DNA of 64,000 bases. Source: VAZQ01 sp963753575. Its GTDB lineage: Bacteria; Pseudomonadota; Alphaproteobacteria; Rhizobiales; Xanthobacteraceae. Below are positions 16,219 through 24,084 of the stretch, piece by piece. The stretch lies in the NCBI GenBank assembly GCA_963753575.1, contig CAVWCR010000003.1, forward strand, positions 1,674,001 to 1,738,000, in the 5' to 3' direction. Positions within the stretch are counted from its first letter, which is position 1, and the number at the start of each line of letters is the position of its first letter. A program made the translations under genes and the position numbers. Below the pieces are notes generated by a model. That model searched no databases. It saw only the letters and a list, made by a program, of their open reading frames with translations, and had not been told where the DNA came from.

Positions 16219-16656
16219 ATGTCTATCCGTTTCCGCGCGCTTGCGCTCGGCGGCGCCGTGCTCGTCGCGGCCGCGACCACCATCCTCGCACAGGCGCAAA
16301 CGCCGTCACCGGCCGGCGCCTCGGTCTATATCATCAGCCCAAGTAACGGGGAGACGGTCACGAGCCCGTTCAAGGTCCAGTTCGGCCTCACCGGCATGGG
16401 CGTCGCGCCGGCCGGCGTGCAGAAAGAGAACACCGGGCATCACCATCTGATCATCGACACCAAGCTCTCGGACCAGGAGCTCAAGCGGCCGATCGCCTCC
16501 GACGCCAAGCACGTGCATTTCGGCGGCGGCCAGACCGAAACCATGGTGACGCTGCCGCCCGGCAGTCACACGCTGCAGCTGGTGCTCGGCGACTGGTCGC
16601 ACATCCCGCACAATCCGCCGGTGATGTCGCCGGTCGTCACCATCACGGTGAAGTAG
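16219..16656 (+). CDS. exported DUF4399 protein
   Basis: 145 residues: a signal peptide (RFRALALGGAVLVAAATTILAQA) cleaved near residue 26, then a single DUF4399 domain with VYIISPSNGETVTSPFKVQFGLTGMGVAPAG, the His-rich GHHHLIID strand and the terminal GDWSHIPHNPPVMSPVVTITVK. The conserved histidines suggest metal binding, but the family role is not established. AAGGAG lies 8 bases upstream of the ATG at 16219. It probably acts in the periplasm. Confidence 0.9.
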   Translation: MSIRFRALALGGAVLVAAATTILAQAQTPSPAGASVYIISPSNGETVTSPFKVQFGLTGMGVAPAGVQKENTGHHHLIIDTKLSDQELKRPIASDAKHVHFGGGQTETMVTLPPGSHTLQLVLGDWSHIPHNPPVMSPVVTITVK

Positions 16657-16676
16657 GCCTCTCGCTCAGCCCTGAT

Positions 16677-16815
16677 CGTCATCCTGAGGTGCGCGTGCTC
16701 TTGCACCCGCCTCGAAGGATGTACGCCCCGAAACGGGGCCGCATCCTTCGAGGGCCGCGCATTGAGAGCCGTCGATCTTGCGGCCCGCCAGAACGCGGCC
16801 GCCTCGGGATGACGG
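16677..16815. repeat. dispersed palindromic element, CGTCATCC family, copy 2
   Basis: Terminal inverted repeats CGTCATCCTGAGG and CCTCGGGATGACG enclose two inner hairpins, including CTCGAAGGATG (16721-) paired with CATCCTTCGAG (16742-). The same ends occur at 4946-5024. It lies between the convergent DUF4399 and speE genes, where it could act as a bidirectional terminator. Confidence 0.8.
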
Positions 16816-16842
16816 GTCAGAGTGAGTGCCCGAGGGCACGCT

Positions 16843-17715
16843 TCACTTCGCGCGCGCGACCAGCTCCGCGATGAAGCGCGGCAGCGCGAACGCGGCCTTG
16901 TGCACTTCCGGCGTCCAGTACCGGGTCGGAAAGCTGCCGGCCTTGCGGTAGCGCGCCGCAATCGTCGCCAGCGGCGTCTGGCGCAGCCGCTTGTTGTCGG
17001 TCGCAAAGCCCATCGCCATGTGGCCACCGATATAGGTCGGGATCGCGGCGACATAACAGGTGCCGTCGGCGAACAGCTTGCGGAACTTGTTGATGCCGGC
17101 GGTGAGCTCGCCCGACTGCAGGATCGGCACGCCGTTCTGCGTCACCAGCACGCCGCCCTTGGCCAGAGAGCGCTTGCAGGCGGCGTAGAACCTGCTGCTG
17201 AACAGCACCTTGCCGGGCCCCTGCGGGTCGGTGGAGTCGACGATAATGACGTCGAAACGGCGGTCGGTGCCGGCGACGTACTTCATGCCGTCGTCGATCA
17301 CCAGATCGAAGCGCTTGTTGCCGAGCACCGGCTTGGTGAATTCGGGAAAGTGCTCCTTGGAGAACTCGACCACCGAGGCGTCGATCTCGACCTGGGTGAG
17401 GCGCTTGACCGATTTGTGCTTGAGGACTTCCTCGGCGATGCCGCAGTCGCCGCCGCCCACGATCAGCACCTCCTTGGCGTTGCCGTGCGCCAGGATCGGC
17501 ACATGCGTCATCATCTCGTGGTAGACGAACTCGTCCTTGCTGGTGACCTGGGTGGCGCCATCGAGCATCAGGATCTTGCCGAAGAACTTGTGCTCGAACA
17601 GCACGAGGTCCTGATGCTCCGTCTTCATCTCGTAGAGCACCCGCTCGACCTCATAGCTCATGCGGAAGCCGAGGTCGTCGAACAGGGTCTCGGAAATCCA
17701 GCGCTTCTCCGCCAT
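16843..17715 (-). CDS. speE: spermidine synthase (polyamine aminopropyltransferase)
   Basis: 290 residues. Family motifs are present: EFVYHEMMTHVPILAHGNAKEVLIVGGGDCG (decarboxylated-AdoMet site, GGGD), VEIDASVVEFSKEHFPEF, and the catalytic DGMKYV with IIVDSTDPQGPGKVLFSSRFY. It transfers the aminopropyl group from decarboxylated AdoMet to putrescine (or a related diamine) in the cytoplasm. The partner enzyme that makes decarboxylated AdoMet is the next gene on the same strand. The ATG at 17715 has GAGGTGG upstream; a longer frame to 17811 would translate a repeat element and is rejected. Confidence 0.96.
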   Translation of the reverse strand: MAEKRWISETLFDDLGFRMSYEVERVLYEMKTEHQDLVLFEHKFFGKILMLDGATQVTSKDEFVYHEMMTHVPILAHGNAKEVLIVGGGDCGIAEEVLKHKSVKRLTQVEIDASVVEFSKEHFPEFTKPVLGNKRFDLVIDDGMKYVAGTDRRFDVIIVDSTDPQGPGKVLFSSRFYAACKRSLAKGGVLVTQNGVPILQSGELTAGINKFRKLFADGTCYVAAIPTYIGGHMAMGFATDNKRLRQTPLATIAARYRKAGSFPTRYWTPEVHKAAFALPRFIAELVARAK

Positions 17716-17780
17716 GATCACCACCTCGCTTCGATCGGGGCATCGATGCCCCGCCTGTGCCAGCAGCCCCACATCTCCAC

Positions 17781-17871
17781 CGTCATGGCCGGGCTTGTCC
17801 CGGCCATCCACGTCTTTGCCATGTCAGGGAAGCAAGACGTTGATGCCCGGCACAGGGCCGGGCATGACGAC
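17781..17871. repeat. palindromic intergenic repeat (CGTCATGGCCGGG type)
   Basis: Starts CGTCATGGCCGGGCTTGTCC and ends GGGCCGGGCATGACGA, giving terminal inverted repeats (CGTCATG-CCGG / CCGG-CATGACG), with an inner pair ACGTCTT / AAGACGT. This pattern is typical of highly repeated elements in Bradyrhizobiaceae genomes. It lies between speE and speD, so any joint transcript would carry it. Confidence 0.8.
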
Positions 17872-17958
17872 GCTTTTAGGTTATCGACCAGCATCACCAA
17901 TATACCTCGCCGCTTCGGACTTGCCGCCATTTCCATCATTGTCCACGCAAGACAACAA

Positions 17959-17982
17959 CCGCGGCCAGGATCCCGGCCGCGG
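17959..17982 (-). terminator. terminator after speD
   Basis: CCGCGGCC and GGCCGCGG form an 8-bp GC stem around a short loop. On the minus strand it is followed by TTGTTGTCTT. It lies 26 bp past the speD stop and would end the speD transcript before speE. Confidence 0.65.
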
Positions 17983-18007
17983 CAGCAGCTTGCAAAGGCT
18001 GGATGGG

Positions 18008-18514
18008 TCAGATGTTCTGCCCGCGCAGCAGCTCGTTCACCTCGACCCGCGAGACCCCGAAGGCTTCGCGCAGGACCGGGATGCAGCGTTCAGGCTCGGC
18101 CTTGCCGCACATGAACACGTCGAGCGCCGCGTAGCCCACTTCCGGCCAGGTGTGGATCGAGATGTGACTCTCGGCCAGAACCGCCACGCCGGAGACGCCG
18201 CCGTTGGGCTGGAAGTGATGCAGATGGATATGCAGGAGCGTGGCGCCGGCCGCGTCGACGCAGCGGCGCAGCGTCGTCTCGATCAGATCGATGTCGTCGA
18301 GGCCCCTGGCCTCGTGCAGATCGATGATCAGATGCACGCCGGCGCAGCGCACGCCATGGCGGACAGCAAAATGGTCGTTGCGTTCCGCCTCGTCGCGCTC
18401 CTCGACCGGAGCGGGCGAAACCACCGCCATCTTGGCAACTTTGGTGTCTCTCTTTCGGGCGGTGCTTGGTGTTCCCAAGCCCTTGGCCGATCGTAAGAGG
18501 GCGTTTTGGCGCAT
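18008..18514 (-). CDS. speD: S-adenosylmethionine decarboxylase proenzyme
   Basis: 168 residues. The C-terminal 110 residues hold the bacterial class 1B AdoMetDC pattern: the self-cleaving LAESHISIHTWPE segment, where the Ser becomes the pyruvoyl cofactor, and ALDVFMCGKAEPE. The N-terminal ~45 residues are an extension not found in the shortest homologues. The ATG at 18514 has GGGGAGG six bases upstream and is preferred to the ATG at 18556; an internal Met (18430) could also serve. The product supplies decarboxylated AdoMet to SpeE. It is the upstream gene of the minus-strand pair, though a terminator and a repeat separate them. Confidence 0.93.
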   Translation of the reverse strand: MRQNALLRSAKGLGTPSTARKRDTKVAKMAVVSPAPVEERDEAERNDHFAVRHGVRCAGVHLIIDLHEARGLDDIDLIETTLRRCVDAAGATLLHIHLHHFQPNGGVSGVAVLAESHISIHTWPEVGYAALDVFMCGKAEPERCIPVLREAFGVSRVEVNELLRGQNI

Positions 18515-19026
18515 CGCCGTCCTCCCCAACCAGTGATCCAACCCGAGTGCCGGCACACCGGAGCCTCGGCAAGCGAATGCCGCCTAGATCGATCCTTCGG
18601 GCGGACGGATCACAGCGGCTGGTCCCCAAATAGCCCCCATCGTCTGGGAGTCAAGTAGATTCTGCGATGCAAACGTCTAGAAATCCTTTCAAAGCAAGCG
18701 CGAGGATCGAAAAAGACGCCTGCGCTTGGCACCATCCATCACTTCACGATCCACGATCGTCGCGGTCGCGGCCATCACGTCGCGACTGCGACGCCGACGG
18801 GCGTGCGATAGCCCCTCAAACCTGCGATACCGATGATCGGTTCCGGTCGGCAAGTCGGCAAGCGACACTTTACCAAGGCCCGTGACGGGCACCGATGTGA
18901 CATCTGCGGCACTTTTTCAGCTTGGCATTTGGGCTATGCTGGCGTGCCCTAAGGGCAGCCGGAAGCCCGGTAGTGAGCCAAGTCGAGTGAGCCAAGTCGA
19001 GCAAGCCAAGTCGAGGGAGAGACGCA
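18515..19026. other. divergent intergenic region with 14-bp tandem repeats
   Basis: 512 bp between speD (minus) and the amidohydrolase gene (plus). A few short open frames exist but none has a ribosome binding site or a protein-like composition. The right end contains the 14-bp tandem repeats listed separately. Confidence 0.45.
18977..19018. repeat. three 14-bp tandem repeats forming the leader of the amidohydrolase gene
   Basis: GCCAAGTCGAGTGA, GCCAAGTCGAGCAA and GCCAAGTCGAGGGA stand in a row from 18977 to 19018. The last copy, with GAGGGA, supplies the ribosome binding site for the ATG at 19027. Changes in copy number would alter leader length but keep the site. Confidence 0.8.
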
Positions 19027-20136
19027 ATGAAGATGACGACCGGTCGGAACTACCTTTCGGGATGCGCGTGCTGCGATCAGCCGGCCCTCTTCGCCGCCAC
19101 CCCGGTCAGCAGGCGAAACTTCCTTTCCGGCAGCGCCGCCGTGGTGGGCGCCGCAGCATCCGGCTTCTCGGCCGCGCCCGCGCTGGCGCAAGCCCCTGCC
19201 AAGCCGCGCCGGATCGACGTTCACCACCACGTCATCCCGCCGGTGCAGCGCGAGGCTCTTGCGAAGCATGGCGGCCGCTCGCCCAAATGGACGGTCGAGG
19301 CCTCGCTCGCGGACATGGACAAGGGCGGGGTCGCCACCTCGATCACATCGATCCAAAACCCGGGCGTCTGGTTCGGCGAGGTCAGCGAGGAGTCGCGCAA
19401 GCTTGCGCGCCAGTGCAACGAGTACTGCGCCCACCTCGGCCGCGACCATCCCGGCAAGTTCGGCTTCTTCGCCGCGATCCCACTGCCCGACACCGAAGGG
19501 AGCCTGCGCGAGATCGAATACTCCCTGGACACCCTCAAGGCCGACGGCATCGCGCTGTGGACCAGCTACAAGCCCGGCAAGTATCTCGGCGACGCGGCCT
19601 ACCTGCCGGTGCTCGAGGAGCTCAACCGCCGCAAGGCGCTGGTCTACACCCACCCGACGGTGCCCGAATGCTGTGGCCATGTCGTCGAAGGCGTTCCGGT
19701 GAGCGCCATCGAATACGCCACCGACACCACCCGCACTGTCGCGAGCCTGCTCTTCGGCAAAGCCGGGACCGCCTTCAAGACCCAGGACATCCGCTGGATC
19801 TGGTCGCATTCGGGCGGCACCATCCCGTTCCTGACCAGCCGCCTGATCCGGCTTGCGCTTGAGCGCAAGGACCCGCGCATGCCGATGCCGGCCGGGCCGA
19901 TGCCGATCCTGGAGAAGTATTACTACGAGGTCGCGCAGGGCAACACGCCGGGCCAGCTGGCGGCGCTGACCAAGATGGTGTCGATCTCGCAGATCATGTT
20001 CGGCTCCGACTACCCGTACCGCGAGGCCAAGGAAGCGGTCGACGGGCTCGAAGACTTCAAGTTCCCGGCCTCCGACCTGCGCGCCATCGAGTACGGGAAC
20101 GCGATGCGGCTGATGCCGAAGTACAAGTCGGCGTAA
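19027..20136 (+). CDS. Tat-exported amidohydrolase (amidohydrolase_2 / ACMSD-like)
   Basis: 369 residues. A twin-arginine signal SRRNFLSG near residue 28 and a following Ala-rich hydrophobic stretch ending ALAQA point to export of a folded, metal-loaded enzyme. The catalytic part begins with RIDVHHHVIPP (the metal-binding HxH) and has the later metal/catalytic markers VYTHPTVPECC, WIWSHSGGTIPF and IMFGSDYPY, with the Asp of GSDYP typical of the aminocarboxymuconate-semialdehyde decarboxylase subgroup. It is probably a decarboxylase or hydrolase of an aromatic or lactone compound. The next gene encodes a periplasmic binding protein, which fits substrate capture and processing in the same place. 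The exact substrate is unknown. Confidence 0.88.
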   Translation: MKMTTGRNYLSGCACCDQPALFAATPVSRRNFLSGSAAVVGAAASGFSAAPALAQAPAKPRRIDVHHHVIPPVQREALAKHGGRSPKWTVEASLADMDKGGVATSITSIQNPGVWFGEVSEESRKLARQCNEYCAHLGRDHPGKFGFFAAIPLPDTEGSLREIEYSLDTLKADGIALWTSYKPGKYLGDAAYLPVLEELNRRKALVYTHPTVPECCGHVVEGVPVSAIEYATDTTRTVASLLFGKAGTAFKTQDIRWIWSHSGGTIPFLTSRLIRLALERKDPRMPMPAGPMPILEKYYYEVAQGNTPGQLAALTKMVSISQIMFGSDYPYREAKEAVDGLEDFKFPASDLRAIEYGNAMRLMPKYKSA

Positions 20137-20248
20137 ACGGGCCATTCGGAATGGGCGGCCGGCACGCGCGACCGCCCATGCAGCTGTTGCCGGTGAAGCG
20201 GGTCGCCGGTGAAGCGGCCGCCATGAAAAACACCACGGGAGAACGGTC

Positions 20249-21223
20249 ATGCTACGGGCGCTCTTCATGGGCGTGGTGGCGGCGTTTGCCGCCGCTCAGT
20301 CCTATCCCAGCAAGGCTCAGTCCTATCCCGGCAAGAATGTTCGGGTGATCGTGCCATTCGCGGCGGGCGGCACGCCCGACGTCATCGGCCGCCTCGTCGC
20401 CCAGCAGCTCTCGGTCCAGACCGGCCACTCGTTCGTGATCGAGAACCGCGCCGGCGCCGACGGCGTCATCGGCGCTCAGACGGTCGCGGAATCCCCGCCC
20501 GACGGCTACACGCTGCTGGTGACCTCAAGCTCGTTCGTGATCAACCCGAGCTTTCACAAGACGATGCCGTTCGACGTCGTGCGCGACTTCGAGCCGGTGA
20601 GCAAGCTGGCGGCGGTGGAAGGCTATATCCTCGGCGTCAATCCGAGGCTGCCGGTGCAGAACGTGCAGGAGCTGCTCGCGCTGCTGCACCATCCCGGCCA
20701 GTCGATCTCGTTCGGCTCGCCCGGCGTCGGCAACGCGCTGCATCTCGCCGCCGAGCTGTTCAAGTCGCTGACCAAGACGCAGATGGTGCACGTGCCCTAT
20801 CGCGGGGCAGCACCGGCGCTGACCGGGCTGATTGCGGGCGAGGTGCAGGTCATGTTCATGACGCCGCCCTCCTCCATGCCGTACGTCGAGGCCGGCAAGA
20901 TTCGCGCGCTCGCCTATACCGGCGCCAAGCGCTTCGCACGGCTGCCGAACGTGCCGACGCTGGCGGAAGCGGGCGTGCCCGGCATGGAGGTGCTGGCGAG
21001 CTGGACCGGCATGTTCGCGCCCGCCAGGACATCGCCCGCCGTGCTTGCGCGCCTGCACCAGGAGGTGCGCAAGGCGGTCACGACGCCGACGGTGTGCAAT
21101 CGCATCACCGGCATCGGCGTGATCCCGGTCGGCAACGCACCAGCCGTGTTCAAGCCGTTCATTGCCGAGCAGGTGAAGCTCATCGCCGGCATCGTGCGCG
21201 CGGCCGGCATCGAGCCGCAATAG
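20249..21223 (+). CDS. Bug-family (TctC) periplasmic substrate-binding protein
   Basis: 324 residues. A short signal peptide is followed by YPGKNVRVIVPFAAGGTPDVIGRLVA, then GADGVIGAQTVAESPPDGYTLLV, YRGAAPALTGLIAGEVQVMF and a C-terminal LPNVPTLAEAGVPGMEV, all classic Bug/TctC signatures. Such proteins bind carboxylates and usually serve a tripartite tricarboxylate transporter, but no tctA or tctB is near, as is common for orphan Bug genes. A small duplication encoding SYPSKAQ-SYPGK occurs just after the signal peptide. It follows the exported amidohydrolase by 112 bp and may be in the same operon. Confidence 0.92.
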   Translation: MLRALFMGVVAAFAAAQSYPSKAQSYPGKNVRVIVPFAAGGTPDVIGRLVAQQLSVQTGHSFVIENRAGADGVIGAQTVAESPPDGYTLLVTSSSFVINPSFHKTMPFDVVRDFEPVSKLAAVEGYILGVNPRLPVQNVQELLALLHHPGQSISFGSPGVGNALHLAAELFKSLTKTQMVHVPYRGAAPALTGLIAGEVQVMFMTPPSSMPYVEAGKIRALAYTGAKRFARLPNVPTLAEAGVPGMEVLASWTGMFAPARTSPAVLARLHQEVRKAVTTPTVCNRITGIGVIPVGNAPAVFKPFIAEQVKLIAGIVRAAGIEPQ

Positions 21224-21241
21224 GACGACCGCCTTTCCTGC

Positions 21242-22630
21242 TTAGAGTGGGGTGCGCTCGAGCTCGAACCAGGGCTCGTGGCTGGGCGCCGTCGTCACTC
21301 TCGCCACTGGAAGCACAGGGCGACGGTCCGCCAGCGTGACGCGGAAGCGCGACAGCAACGTCGCCAGCATGATCTGCGCTTCAGCCATTGCAAATGCCGC
21401 CCCGATGCAGATGCGAGGGCCGGCCCCAAAAGGAAGAAACGCGCTGTTGCTGGACCAAGGCGAAGGCTTTCCTGCGAAGCGATCGGGAACGAACGCCGTC
21501 GGATGATCCCAGAACCTGCGGTGGCGATGGAGGACCCACGGGCTGATCCATATCTGCGTCCCAGATCTGACCGGCTCGCCTGCGACGACGTCATCTCTGA
21601 TTGGCTCACGCGCGAGATAGGCGACGGGAGGATAGAGCCGCAAAGCCTCGAGGAGCGTCTGGCGCAGCCGCGGCCAGTGCTGAAGGTCATCGAGCTTGCG
21701 CACGCGCTCCGGCGCGTACGCGGCGATCTCCGTGCGCAGGCGGCTTTGCTCGTCGATGTAGAGGGTCAGAAGATAGATGGACCAGAACAGCAGCCGCGAG
21801 GTTGTCTCGTAACCGGCGACCAGCATGGTCGAGCACTGATCGCGGACCTCGGTTTCGGACAGTGCCTCGCCGGACTGCGGATCCCGTGTTGCCACGAGGA
21901 GAGCGAGCAAATCGGCGTCTTTGGCCTTGGTTTCCGGCAGCTTTCGTCGCGTCGCAACGATTGTGTCGATCGTGTCGCTCCAAGCCCGCTGGAACCGGCG
22001 GCGGCTTCTGCCCGCGAACGCGAACGATTGTTCCCTCCGGGCTATGCCGTCGAGAAAGTTGGGTCGACCGGGACCCGCCAGATAGAACCTCACCATGGCG
22101 GCAATTCGGTCGCGCTGATCGCTGTCCGGCAACGAGAACAGGGCCCGCAGGACGGCTTCGAGCGTCGCCTCCTGAAATGCCAAAGCAAGATTTGCGCGCG
22201 TCATGCCTTCGAGCCGGGCCGCCAGCCCTGCGGCTGCCGCCGCAAAATGGGGCAGAAGATTGCCAACGTTTGCCGGCGTAAAGACCGGCGCGAGCATGCG
22301 TCGCTGCCGGCGCCATGACGCGCCTTCGGCAAGGAAGAGACCGTTGCCGCCGAGCGGCGCCAGGATGCGGCCTGCGGACACCGGGCGCTTGTAGTTGTCG
22401 GCAGCGGTCGTGAGTACATGCCTGATGCCCTCGGGATCGTTCAGCAGCAGGGAATCGATGCCAAGAATCCGGCGCCGGACGATGAGCTTCTCGAAGGCGT
22501 GTTTGGGCTGAACGGCGATGGCGTTGCGGCTGAACGCGAACAGCACCCTCCAGCCCGGAAGATCCTTCTCGTGGACCTCGGGCGCGGGGGGAACGACCTG
22601 CTGGCAACTGGCAAGCACGCCAAGCCTCAT
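21242..22630 (-). CDS. cytochrome P450
   Basis: About 462 residues from the ATG at 22630. All P450 landmarks are present: the I-helix AGYETT (272-277), the K-helix EALR (328-331) with LYPP, the PDRF meander region, and the haem-binding FGAGPRICIG (411-420) with the Cys thiolate. It is a soluble, class-I-like bacterial P450 that would need a separate ferredoxin and reductase; none is adjacent. An in-frame TTG at 22738 would add 36 residues of low conservation; the PPAPEV element then sits too far from the start, so the shorter form is preferred. The substrate is unknown. It follows the glycosyltransferase gene on the same strand. Confidence 0.92.
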   Translation of the reverse strand: MRLGVLASCQQVVPPAPEVHEKDLPGWRVLFAFSRNAIAVQPKHAFEKLIVRRRILGIDSLLLNDPEGIRHVLTTAADNYKRPVSAGRILAPLGGNGLFLAEGASWRRQRRMLAPVFTPANVGNLLPHFAAAAAGLAARLEGMTRANLALAFQEATLEAVLRALFSLPDSDQRDRIAAMVRFYLAGPGRPNFLDGIARREQSFAFAGRSRRRFQRAWSDTIDTIVATRRKLPETKAKDADLLALLVATRDPQSGEALSETEVRDQCSTMLVAGYETTSRLLFWSIYLLTLYIDEQSRLRTEIAAYAPERVRKLDDLQHWPRLRQTLLEALRLYPPVAYLAREPIRDDVVAGEPVRSGTQIWISPWVLHRHRRFWDHPTAFVPDRFAGKPSPWSSNSAFLPFGAGPRICIGAAFAMAEAQIMLATLLSRFRVTLADRRPVLPVARVTTAPSHEPWFELERTPL

Positions 22631-22765
22631 CGGAGCTTCGTGTTCAAACACCAGCACGGGACGTGGGCCGCCGAAGGCTGCACCACGTCCGCTTTCTGGC
22701 GGGAAGGCGACCGAGTCCGCATCTTGGACTCGCGGCAAAAATGATGCGGACTCCGAACCGCCACA

Positions 22766-24037
22766 CTAGCTTGTTCCGAAGCCGTTGACCTCGAGCCAGT
22801 TCCGGATTCTGTCTCGGAACAGGAGGCTGGGCGCCTCCGCCAGCCTCATCAATTCTTCGAAGCCAGACCGCAGCCTCGGATCGTCCCGCAGCGCGATGCC
22901 GGCTTCGGCGATTTCGTAGACCCGGTCCGGATGCGAACAGATCAGATCGAAGCATTCGCGCAGGCTGTCGTCGTCATATCGGAACAGCAGCGCATTCTTC
23001 CCGTGCGTGAAAAACCGCCGGTTCACGGCGTTATCCTCGATGATCGGCACGGCGCCAGCATTGAGGGCATTGAGCGTGCGATCGTGGACCTCATCGTTGA
23101 CGGCCGACAGGCTGACAACCGCTCGCGCCCGTTGCATGCGGGCCAGTGTCTCCCTCATCCCCACGCCCTGTTCGAAGCGCGCGGCGCCCGGCTCGCGCAT
23201 ATGGTGGGCGCCGGCGGCGTCCGACCGAATCAGGACCGGAAACTCGCGCGCCACCGCGAACATGGCGATCCTGCGTCTGATCTGCACGATGTCCTCAATC
23301 AAACGAATACATTGATGAAACACGCGGGCTGACCACAGCACGCTGCGAGGCGGGTCGTTGTCGAAGAAGTGCGCTTCGATCGGATGGACGAGATCGTTCT
23401 GCGCCCGCTCGACCGCGCCGGTGACGGCGTTCCGCAGTCGCCTTGGCAACGCCGCCAGGTGCCGCTCGGCATCCTCGATCGTGCCGCCGATCCGCCGGAG
23501 ATTGAGCGGCAGCAGGCATAAGATATCGCGCGCCAGGAACTTATCGCGCGTGAGGTCGTCACAGCGCGAATACCGGGCGGCGCCGGTGTTCCCGACCACC
23601 GATGCCGATCGGCAGTGCGGCATGATGAACCGGCGGAAATACGCCTCCGCATAGGAAGACTGAAACAGAAAGCAGGAGTTCACGGCGTTGCTGTGCTTGA
23701 AGTCCGGCCAGCGCGAGCTCGGATGGTCGATGATCCACTGAATGACGGGCACGCCGGCCGCACGGGCGGCGTCGAGAAAATGACCATTGCCCATCCACGA
23801 GTGGTCGAGGTGCCAATTGAACCCAAGCATCGCAATCGCGTCGCCGTTGAGACCCTGCGCAAGTTCCGAGCGGTCGGCACCATCCAGATTCATGACGATT
23901 TCGCGCGTCGGGACGCCAATGCGGCCGAAATAGTCCCGCAGGTTTTCCGCAGCGATGACTTCGTAGGGATGCTCGATCCGCGCGATGTAGAAGAAGCGGG
24001 ATTCGAAGCGACGGTCGTGTTGTTGCGCGGTGCTCAA
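22766..24037 (-). CDS. CgeB-like glycosyltransferase family protein
   Basis: 423 residues with a probable TTG start at 24037. The C-terminal part carries a glycosyltransferase group 1-like nucleotide-sugar site: VVSLSAVNDEVHDRTLNALNAGAVPIIEDNAVNRRFF, then NALLFRYDDDSLRECFDLI, the pattern of PF13524 (Glyco_trans_1_2, spore maturation protein CgeB group). The N-terminal half (MLGFNWHLDHSWMGNGHFLDAARAAGVPVIQWIIDHPSS) fits the acceptor-side Rossmann-like domain. It may glycosylate a protein or surface polymer. It is upstream of the P450 gene on the same strand and downstream of aspS. The start is the least certain part because no ATG lies close to the expected N-terminus. Confidence 0.75.
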   Translation of the reverse strand: MSTAQQHDRRFESRFFYIARIEHPYEVIAAENLRDYFGRIGVPTREIVMNLDGADRSELAQGLNGDAIAMLGFNWHLDHSWMGNGHFLDAARAAGVPVIQWIIDHPSSRWPDFKHSNAVNSCFLFQSSYAEAYFRRFIMPHCRSASVVGNTGAARYSRCDDLTRDKFLARDILCLLPLNLRRIGGTIEDAERHLAALPRRLRNAVTGAVERAQNDLVHPIEAHFFDNDPPRSVLWSARVFHQCIRLIEDIVQIRRRIAMFAVAREFPVLIRSDAAGAHHMREPGAARFEQGVGMRETLARMQRARAVVSLSAVNDEVHDRTLNALNAGAVPIIEDNAVNRRFFTHGKNALLFRYDDDSLRECFDLICSHPDRVYEIAEAGIALRDDPRLRSGFEELMRLAEAPSLLFRDRIRNWLEVNGFGTS

Positions 24038-24084
24038 TGCTCACTATGCCCGACGGTCCAGCGACGGCCCAAGGGCCACACCGC

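Noticed and set aside
16677..16815. Simple bidirectional terminator between DUF4399 and speE
   Set aside because: It could serve as one, but its ends match the element at 4946-5024, so it is listed as a dispersed repeat.
17716..17811. Longer N-terminus for spermidine synthase
   Set aside because: The extra codons translate the CGTCATGGCCGGG repeat; the ATG at 17715 has a ribosome binding site and matches the family start.
18667..18892. Small genes on either strand between speD and the amidohydrolase
   Set aside because: The frames have no ribosome binding site, are rich in Arg/Ser/Asp without pattern, and overlap each other.
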